From Pseudomonas sp. KU43P (lineage in GTDB: Bacteria > Pseudomonadota > Gammaproteobacteria > Pseudomonadales > Pseudomonadaceae), in contig NZ_AP019365.1 of assembly GCF_033095865.1 (NCBI RefSeq), positions 1,709,501 to 1,773,500 of the forward strand: 64,000 nt of DNA, in the 5' to 3' direction. The notes beneath the pieces are model-generated. The model did no database searches. It was not told where the DNA came from and worked only from the letters and a program-made list of their open reading frames with translations. Below are positions 34,979-41,436 of this stretch, one piece after another. Numbering within the stretch: position 1 is the first letter of the stretch; each line of letters opens with the position of its first letter. The position numbers were made by a program, and so were the translations under genes.

Positions 34979-35836
34979 ATGCGTCGCCGTCGTCACACCG
35001 AAGAACATGAGAATCACGAGCGTTGGCTGGTGTCCTATGCCGACTTCATCACCTTGCTGTTCGCGTTCTTCGTGGTCATGTACTCGATTTCTTCGATCAA
35101 CGAGGGCAAGTACAAGGTCATCTCGCAAGCGCTGCTGGGGGTGTTCAACGACCCCGAGCGAAGCATGAAGCCGATCCCCATCGGCGACGAGCAGCCGCTG
35201 AGCGTCAAGCCGGCCGAGCCGCTGATCAAGGACAGCGAACAAACCGACGCGGGCCTGGCACAGACCAATGTCGACCCACTCAAGACCATCAGCGACGACG
35301 TGCGTGATGCCTTCGGCGACTTGATCAAGTCGGACCAGATGACCGTGCGTGGCAACGAGCTTTGGGTCGAGATCGAGCTCAACTCCTCGCTGCTGTTCGG
35401 CAGCGGCGACGCCATGCCCAGCGACAAGGCGTTCGACATCATCGAGAAGGTGGCGAACATCCTCAAACCGTTCGCCAACCCGGTGCATGTGGAGGGCTTC
35501 ACCGACAACCTGCCGATCCGCACCGCGCAGTACCCGACCAACTGGGAGCTGTCGTCGGCGCGGGCGGCGAGCATCGTCCGCTTGCTGGCGATGAACGGGG
35601 TGAACCCTGGGCGCATGGCGTCGGTGGGATATGGCGAATACCAACCGGTGGCCAGCAACGACACCGCCGATGGCCGTGCGCGCAACCGCCGAGTGGTGCT
35701 GGTGATTTCGCGCAACCTTGAAGTACGCCGCAGCCTGACCGGCACCGGCAGCGCCAATGCCACCCCGGACGCTGCACTGCGACGGGCTGGCACACAAAGT
35801 GCACCGGCAACGCCAGCAACCAAGGCGGGGCAATAA
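34979..35836 (+). CDS. motD: Flagellar motor stator protein MotD (MotB family)
   Basis: A 285-residue protein. The single N-terminal membrane helix carries the proton-binding Asp in SYADFITLLFAFFVVMYS, and the periplasmic OmpA-type peptidoglycan-binding domain carries VEGFTDNLPI and NWELSSARAASIVRLL. The C-terminal tail is Ala/Thr/Pro-rich. Three bases after motC. Confidence 0.95.
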   Translation: MRRRRHTEEHENHERWLVSYADFITLLFAFFVVMYSISSINEGKYKVISQALLGVFNDPERSMKPIPIGDEQPLSVKPAEPLIKDSEQTDAGLAQTNVDPLKTISDDVRDAFGDLIKSDQMTVRGNELWVEIELNSSLLFGSGDAMPSDKAFDIIEKVANILKPFANPVHVEGFTDNLPIRTAQYPTNWELSSARAASIVRLLAMNGVNPGRMASVGYGEYQPVASNDTADGRARNRRVVLVISRNLEVRRSLTGTGSANATPDAALRRAGTQSAPATPATKAGQ

Positions 35837-35864
35837 CTCGTCAATTCTCTGTCACCGCATGTTC

Positions 35865-35949
35865 TGTGGGAGCCGGCTTGCCGGCGATGCAGCCCACGCG
35901 GTGTGTGGCACCGGCTCCGCCGGTGATCGCCGGCAAGCCGGCTCCCACA
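35865..35949. repeat. Inverted REP pair after motD
   Basis: An inverted copy (35865-35888) and a direct copy (35926-35949) of the GGAGCCGGCTTGCCGGCGAT element are separated by 37 bases, which themselves contain a short CCGGC palindrome. The pair divides motCD from the ParA-like gene. Confidence 0.85.
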
Positions 35950-35985
35950 GAGGTTCAGCGGCACTAATGAGTCAAGAGTTGTCCT

Positions 35986-36777
35986 ATGAGAGTCTGGGCA
36001 GTAGCCAACCAAAAAGGTGGAGTCGGCAAGACCACCACCACCATCGCCCTGGCCGGCTTGCTGGCCGAGGCGGGCAAGCGCGTGGTCGTCGTCGACCTCG
36101 ACCCGCATGGCTCGATGACCAGCTATTTCGGGCATAACCCCGACGCCCTGGAGCACAGCTGCTACGACCTGTTCCTGCACAAGGGGCAGGTCCCTGATGG
36201 CCTGCCCGGGCAACTGCTGCTGCCCACCAGCGATGAGCGTATTTCGCTGCTGCCGTCGAGCACCGCGCTGGCGGTGCTGGAACGCCAGTCGCCGGGGCAG
36301 AGTGGCCTGGGCCTGGTGATCGCCAAGAGTCTGGCGCAGCTGTGGCAGGATTTCGACTTCGCCCTGATCGACAGCCCACCCTTGCTGGGCGTGCTGATGG
36401 TCAATGCCCTGGCGGCCAGCCAGCAACTGGTGATCCCGGTGCAGACCGAATTCCTGGCGGTGAAGGGCCTGGAGCGGATGATCGGCACCCTGGCCATGGT
36501 CAACCGCTCGCGTAAGCAGGCGTTGCCCTATCAGATCGTGCCGACCTTGTTCGACCGCCGTACCCAGGCCTCGCTGGGTACCCTCAAGGTGTTGCGCGAT
36601 ACCTATGAACAGCAGGTCTGGCAGGGTTACATTCCGGTCGACACGCGCCTGCGCGACGCCAGCCGCAACGGCGTCACGCCGTCGCAGTTCGACGGCAAGA
36701 GCCGCGGCGTGATTGCCTACCGGGCGCTGCTCAAGCACTTGCTCACCTACAAGACTGCAGTGCAGGTGGCGTCATGA
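35986..36777 (+). CDS. ParA family ATPase, ParC-like (chemotaxis array placement)
   Basis: A 263-residue ATPase with the deviant Walker A QKGGVGKTTTT at residues 9-19, VVVDLDPHGSMTSYFG and LIDSPPLLGVLMVNAL. Location between motCD and a CheW-like gene is the arrangement in which Vibrio ParC and Pseudomonas homologues place chemotaxis arrays at the cell pole. It is not the chromosomal parA, since no parB follows. The stop overlaps the next start (ATGA). Confidence 0.88.
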   Translation: MRVWAVANQKGGVGKTTTTIALAGLLAEAGKRVVVVDLDPHGSMTSYFGHNPDALEHSCYDLFLHKGQVPDGLPGQLLLPTSDERISLLPSSTALAVLERQSPGQSGLGLVIAKSLAQLWQDFDFALIDSPPLLGVLMVNALAASQQLVIPVQTEFLAVKGLERMIGTLAMVNRSRKQALPYQIVPTLFDRRTQASLGTLKVLRDTYEQQVWQGYIPVDTRLRDASRNGVTPSQFDGKSRGVIAYRALLKHLLTYKTAVQVAS

Positions 36778-37643
36778 CGTTGAAGACCGGCAGCCGGCCG
36801 CAGATGGCCTTGCAGTCTTACCTGGACGGCCTGCTGCAAGAGGCCACCGAGTGCGCAGACCTGCTCGACTTGCCGCCAGCGCGTGACGAGTTCGCTGACG
36901 CCGTGCGTGAGGAGCAGGCCCGCGATGCGCGCCAGCCGGCGCCGGTCGTCAGCCTCGCGGCCAAGCCTTTCGCTGAGCCGCAGCTCAAGATCTTGCCGAC
37001 CGTGCTCCCCGTTGAAGAGCCGGTCGTGGTGGTGGTCGAGGCTGAGGTGGTGGCCGAGGCCAGCGTCCCGGTACTGACCGAGGTGCAGGCGCCCGAGCCG
37101 GTAGCGCCGCTGGTCGAAGTGCACCTGCCGGCCGCCGAATCGCCGCCGCCACGTGCCACGGCCGACGGCCGCCCGGCCTGGGCCGCCGAGCCATTCGAAT
37201 GCCTGCTGTTCGACGTCGCCGGGCTGACCCTGGCGGTGCCGCTGGTGTGCCTGGGCTCGATCTACAGCCTGGAGGGGCAGGAGCTGACGCCGTTGTTCGG
37301 TCAGCCAGACTGGTTCCTCGGCATCCTCACCTGCCAGGCGGGCAACCTCAAGGTGCTGGACACCGCGCGCTGGGTGATGCCCGACCGCTACCGCGACGAC
37401 TTCCGCCAAGGCCTGAACTACGTGATTTCGGTGCAGGGCTACGAATGGGGGTTGGCGGTGCATCAGGTCAGCCGCTCGCTGCGCCTGGACCCGTCGGAAA
37501 TCAAATGGCGCAGCCAGCGGGGCCAACGCCCGTGGCTGGCCGGCACGGTCATCGAACACATGTGTGCACTGCTCGACGTTGCCGAACTGGCCGAATTGAT
37601 CGCCAGCGGCGCGGTCAAGCAGCTGCACGGCAAACACAAATAA
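36774..37643 (+). CDS. CheW-like protein with N-terminal extension, ParP-like
   Basis: A 289-residue protein. Residues 1-140 are Pro/Val/Glu-rich and probably unstructured (VEEPVVVVVEAEVVAEAS). Residues 140-280 form a CheW-type beta-barrel domain (FDVAGLTLAVPLVCLGSIY, ILTCQAGNLKVLDTARWVM). The pairing with the ParA-like gene matches ParP, which tethers arrays to ParC and CheA at the pole. No search was made; the name rests on order and domain. Confidence 0.82.
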   Translation: MTLKTGSRPQMALQSYLDGLLQEATECADLLDLPPARDEFADAVREEQARDARQPAPVVSLAAKPFAEPQLKILPTVLPVEEPVVVVVEAEVVAEASVPVLTEVQAPEPVAPLVEVHLPAAESPPPRATADGRPAWAAEPFECLLFDVAGLTLAVPLVCLGSIYSLEGQELTPLFGQPDWFLGILTCQAGNLKVLDTARWVMPDRYRDDFRQGLNYVISVQGYEWGLAVHQVSRSLRLDPSEIKWRSQRGQRPWLAGTVIEHMCALLDVAELAELIASGAVKQLHGKHK

Positions 37644-37685
37644 CTGCGAACACACCGCCATTGGCGGCATTTGAGGGCTAGGGGA

Positions 37686-38165
37686 ATGAAAAAGTCGTCT
37701 GCACAAGGTTCCGAAGATCCGATCCTGCAGTGGGTAACCTTCCGTCTGGACAACGAGTCCTACGGCATCAACGTCATGCAGGTGCAGGAAGTGCTGCGCT
37801 ACACCGAGATCGCCCCGGTGCCGGGCGCGCCAAGCTACGTGCTGGGCATCATCAACCTGCGCGGCAACGTGGTGACGGTGATCGACACTCGTCAGCGCTT
37901 CGGCCTGATGCCATCGGATGTGACCGACAACACCCGTATCGTCATCATCGAGGCGGACAAGCAGGTGGTCGGCATCCTGGTCGACAGCGTGGCCGAGGTG
38001 GTCTATCTGCGCCAGTCGGAGATCGAAACCGCACCGAACGTCGGCAACGAAGAATCGGCCAAGTTCATCCAGGGCGTGTGCAACAAGAACGGTGAGCTGC
38101 TGATCCTGGTCGAGTTGGACAAGATGATGACCGAGGAAGAGTGGTCCGAGCTGGAGAACATCTGA
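37686..38165 (+). CDS. cheW: Chemotaxis coupling protein CheW
   Basis: A 159-residue CheW-domain protein linking chemoreceptors to CheA. Shows WVTFRLDNESYGINVMQVQEVLRY and VLGIINLRGNVVTVIDTRQRFGL. The start at 37686 is preceded by a purine-rich GAGGGCTAGGGG stretch. The DUF2802 gene begins one base after its stop. Confidence 0.96.
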   Translation: MKKSSAQGSEDPILQWVTFRLDNESYGINVMQVQEVLRYTEIAPVPGAPSYVLGIINLRGNVVTVIDTRQRFGLMPSDVTDNTRIVIIEADKQVVGILVDSVAEVVYLRQSEIETAPNVGNEESAKFIQGVCNKNGELLILVELDKMMTEEEWSELENI

Positions 38166-38166
38166 G

Positions 38167-38562
38167 TTGATCTTCGAGGTTGCTGTCATCTTCCTGGCGC
38201 TGCTTTGGGCGCTGAGCCTGTGGTTCTTCCTCAACTACAGCAAGCGCCAGCGCGAACTGGCCGCCCAGCAGGCGGTCGGTGATGCGCTGCGTGACCAGCG
38301 CATCAAGGACCTGGCGAAGAGCCTGGAGGACTATCAAAACGGCACCGTGCGCATGGGTGATGCCATTCATGAGTTGCGGGCGACGGTGTCGACCCTGCCG
38401 GACCGGCTGGAACGCCTGGAACAGCGCGACCCGAGCAATGTCACTTTCACCCAGGCCGCCAGGCTGGTGGGGATGGGCGCCAGCGTGGCAGAGCTGACCG
38501 AGACCTGTGGGCTGACCCAGGCCGAGGCGGAGCTGATGAGCAAGTTGCACCGCAGCGAGTGA
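38167..38562 (+). CDS. DUF2802 family membrane protein
   Basis: A 131-residue protein with one N-terminal membrane helix (FEVAVIFLALLWALSLWFFLNY), a coiled-coil part and a C-terminal helix-turn-helix-like section (AARLVGMGASVAELTETCGLTQAEAELM). This family sits after cheW in many pseudomonads; its function is unknown. The start is a TTG directly after the cheW stop, so it is translationally coupled. Last gene of the flagellar-chemotaxis block. Confidence 0.85.
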   Translation: MIFEVAVIFLALLWALSLWFFLNYSKRQRELAAQQAVGDALRDQRIKDLAKSLEDYQNGTVRMGDAIHELRATVSTLPDRLERLEQRDPSNVTFTQAARLVGMGASVAELTETCGLTQAEAELMSKLHRSE

Positions 38563-38570
38563 CAGCAGTG

Positions 38571-38591
38571 CCGGGCCGCTTGGCGGCCCGG
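38571..38591. terminator. Hairpin between convergent genes
   Basis: CCGGGCCGC (38571-38579) and GCGGCCCGG (38583-38591) form a 9-bp stem with a 3-base loop, between the DUF2802 stop and the stop of the minus-strand toxin gene 8 bases later. No T-run on either side, so termination strength is uncertain. Confidence 0.5.
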
Positions 38592-38599
38592 GCTGTGCT

Positions 38600-41347
38600 T
38601 CAGGTGGTGGTCCAGGAGTGGTTGCCGCCAGTTCTGGCGATGCGGTTCAACGGCAGGTGCGCGCGCCAGGACTGGCTGAAAGCCTGCCTGGGAATGAACA
38701 GATCGCCGTTGAGCAGTTGCATCGCATACAGGTTGAATATCTGCCGCAATGTACCCAACCCCGGCAGTTGCCGCTCCACGACATCGGTGAGCAAGCGTGG
38801 TCCGGTCATCCGGTTCAGGCGCGCGGCATACAGATAGAACCCGCGCGAATCGCTGGCAATGTCTGGCCGGCTATCATAGAAATCAGGCTCTGCCAGATAG
38901 CGGGTGTGCATTTCATCCGAGATCGCTCGCAGCGTAGGGTTGCCGGGGTGGCTGCCGATCAGGCTGGTGTTGTATTCCCAGTTCATCGTCAGCTTCTGGT
39001 TGCTCATGGGCGGTGGCAGCAACAGGCCCTCCGGTGTGGTGGCCAGTGTCAGGTTGTCGATGGCCGCCATGTCCTGAGGTGCGGGTTGCTGCGGATCACG
39101 CAGCGGGTCTTCGTGAGCGCCCAGGAGCGTATCGTCGATGTCCATGTACAGCCCGCCTTCGTGGTCCAGCAGCGGGTAGCGCAGCACATCCGAGGCTGAC
39201 GAGAAGTTGCTGGCAACGCCACCGTTACCGTCGATTGCATGCTGGTATTGCGTGAAGTACGGGCTTTCCCTGAACGATGCATAGAACGCATGCTCCTCAA
39301 GTGTGAGCACTTCCACGCCTGGCGCCTGTTCGGCCAGTAATCGGGTGTTCTCGGCGAACGCCTCGGGCGACGTATTGGACAGGAACAGCCGGTAGCGGTA
39401 TTCGCTACCGGCCAGCCTTCGTGCGTTTGCTGCCAAGTTATCGAGCAACTTGGCGTCGATCACCTTGTTGCCCACCCAGATCGAGGAAATGCGCTTGGGG
39501 ATCGCTTGCAGCCGCTCGGTTTCCAGTGTGGGCAGCTCGACCGGCAGAGGCAGATCGACCCCTAGCGAGCGCAGGGTTCTCATGCGCATAGGGTCCGTGA
39601 CCGGGCGCGCCATGGCATCGATAGGCGTGAGGTCCATGTTGCCGTCCTTGGCAATGTAGAAGGTTGGCATCACAGCGTTGGCGTCAATGTCGGCGATGAA
39701 TGCGTCATGCTCCATGTCATACATCACATTGAAGCCATACCCGCCACTGGAGGCTTGAAGTTCGTCCAGTTCACCGTTGTACAGCGGTTGACGTATCACC
39801 GACTCGGCCACGGCAGGATCGCCACCGGGTAAAGGCGCGATGGCGTCGTTGATGACGAAGTAGTCCGCGACATCCAGTTCGGGGAGGTGTGGCGGTGAAA
39901 CCGGGCTCAGCGGGTATCCCCAGCGTTCGTTGACCCAGGTGGGAAACACGAAGCCGTCGCGCTTGATACTGAAAAGCTCGGTCGCCTTCAGGCCTGCTTG
40001 CGCTGCCAGCGGCAAGGCATTGAGCAGGCCGAATTCGATGTTGCCGACAGCGTCAGCTTTGGCATCCAGCGACTTACCATTGACGGCCTGATCGACGCCG
40101 AGCCCGAACTGGGCGAGGCCGCCAAGCGCGAACAGCGGCGCCAACTCCGGCACCACCAGCGCCAGGGGTGCCAGGATAGTGAGGGTGGTGCTCACGTAGC
40201 CGCGCCATTTGGCCTTGGTCACGTCACTGTTGCGGGTGATGATGAAGTCGGCATCATCCAGGCTGCGCTGGCGCTGGTATTGGCAGAGGGCCTGGAAAAT
40301 GTCGCCATCGATGCTCGGGCTGTACGTGTTGGCGCGGTAGTTCACGTAATCGTGCGGGGACCATCGACCATCGGTGGTGAAGCCGGGTCGGTTGGGCGAA
40401 AGATGAGGGATGTCCGGATAGGTCGCCAAGCCTTCAAGCGCTGTGTCCAGGCCGCTGAAATCCAGACCGTCCGGGGTGTCGGCGAGGCGAAAATGGCTGC
40501 GCAGGGCCTGGCGGGTGTCCTTGTTTCGACATTGCGCTGCAATCCAGTCCTTCATGGCCTCCATGCTTTCAAACGTATGCATGGGCGACGCATTGCCCGG
40601 TATGTACAACAACACACCCGGTGTGGCCCTGTCGGCGATGCACAACACATCGGTGGCGACATAGCCGTAGATGTTCAACGGGCGGATCTTCAGGCCATCC
40701 GAGCGCTTCGACAGCCCTGCGGCCTGCCAGGCCAGCGCGCGCCCTTGCTCGCTGAGCGAACCCTGGCTCACCTGCTTGTTGCAGGCTGCGATGAAATTGA
40801 TCTTGGCTGCCAGGCAGTGGTCTTGGGTGTGCTCATTCCAGTAGCTGTCCAGCATGGTTTTGAAGCGGGTGTGGAAGTCGAGCTCCCAGATGAAACGCTG
40901 CAAGGCCTCGGCAGGTATCTGAAGATGGGTGCTGGCGTCGTAGCGAGGAGGATTGGTCTTGCGGAACAGGCCGTTGAATACCGAATAGTCGGCGCCACTG
41001 TGCAGGGCGCCAGGTGGCGGCAGGGCTTCGACGATGTGCAGGGGCCCTTGCGGAAAATAGCCCGCCCAGGGTGCGCCGATCAATCCACCGATCAGGTTGT
41101 TGCTCGACTCGCCCTGCCAGTCCGTGAGCACGGCCTCGATCAGTGACAGGCGGTTGACGACCACGGCCTTCTGGCCACGGTAGTGCAGGGTCACGACGTC
41201 AGTGTTCGCAGGGTCGAGTTCCAGCCCTTGCTGGGTGTTCGCCCACTCGCCGATCTGGCGACCGGCTTCGAGGTCGGGCCTGGGGAGATGGGCCAGCAGG
41301 TTGCGAACGAATTGCACGCCAGTGGCGTTCACATAGGAGGTTGGCAT
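38600..41347 (-). CDS. Large toxin: dermonecrotic-toxin-like module plus TcdA/TcdB-type glycosyltransferase (paralogue 1)
   Basis: A 915-residue protein without a signal peptide. Residues 20-380 resemble the dermonecrotic-toxin-like (DUF6543) module of Pseudomonas toxins, including LLYIPGNASPMHTFES near 246-261. A hydrophobic stretch at 384-419 (LTILAPLALVVPELAP, LFALGGLAQFGLG) could insert into a membrane. From about residue 615 comes a glycosyltransferase with W624 (ISSIWVGN), D720 and R723 (SASDVLRY), Y734 and the DxD pair D736/D738 (GGLYMDIDD). The spacing D-3-R-11-Y-2-D-2-D equals that of C. difficile TcdB (270, 273, 284, 286, 288). Inferred action: transfer of a sugar from a nucleotide sugar to a host or rival protein. 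Target unknown. The second paralogue starts 89 bases upstream. Confidence 0.85.
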   Translation of the reverse strand: MPTSYVNATGVQFVRNLLAHLPRPDLEAGRQIGEWANTQQGLELDPANTDVVTLHYRGQKAVVVNRLSLIEAVLTDWQGESSNNLIGGLIGAPWAGYFPQGPLHIVEALPPPGALHSGADYSVFNGLFRKTNPPRYDASTHLQIPAEALQRFIWELDFHTRFKTMLDSYWNEHTQDHCLAAKINFIAACNKQVSQGSLSEQGRALAWQAAGLSKRSDGLKIRPLNIYGYVATDVLCIADRATPGVLLYIPGNASPMHTFESMEAMKDWIAAQCRNKDTRQALRSHFRLADTPDGLDFSGLDTALEGLATYPDIPHLSPNRPGFTTDGRWSPHDYVNYRANTYSPSIDGDIFQALCQYQRQRSLDDADFIITRNSDVTKAKWRGYVSTTLTILAPLALVVPELAPLFALGGLAQFGLGVDQAVNGKSLDAKADAVGNIEFGLLNALPLAAQAGLKATELFSIKRDGFVFPTWVNERWGYPLSPVSPPHLPELDVADYFVINDAIAPLPGGDPAVAESVIRQPLYNGELDELQASSGGYGFNVMYDMEHDAFIADIDANAVMPTFYIAKDGNMDLTPIDAMARPVTDPMRMRTLRSLGVDLPLPVELPTLETERLQAIPKRISSIWVGNKVIDAKLLDNLAANARRLAGSEYRYRLFLSNTSPEAFAENTRLLAEQAPGVEVLTLEEHAFYASFRESPYFTQYQHAIDGNGGVASNFSSASDVLRYPLLDHEGGLYMDIDDTLLGAHEDPLRDPQQPAPQDMAAIDNLTLATTPEGLLLPPPMSNQKLTMNWEYNTSLIGSHPGNPTLRAISDEMHTRYLAEPDFYDSRPDIASDSRGFYLYAARLNRMTGPRLLTDVVERQLPGLGTLRQIFNLYAMQLLNGDLFIPRQAFSQSWRAHLPLNRIARTGGNHSWTTT

Positions 41348-41436
41348 GGGGTCACCTGGTCTTGGAAGGAGTGCAAGGGTTTACCAATGCGGTGATGGCC
41401 CAGCGGTACATACTGCAGCCACCACTGTGAATGCCC

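Noticed and set aside
34139..36738. Long minus-strand frames opposite motC, motD and the ParA-like gene
   Set aside because: Shadows; they also cross the REP pair at 35865-35949.
39998..41146. Plus-strand frame of about 380 codons opposite toxin 1, considered as an immunity gene
   Set aside because: Composition is that of an antisense shadow; no ribosome site and no recognisable domain; internal to the toxin coding sequence.
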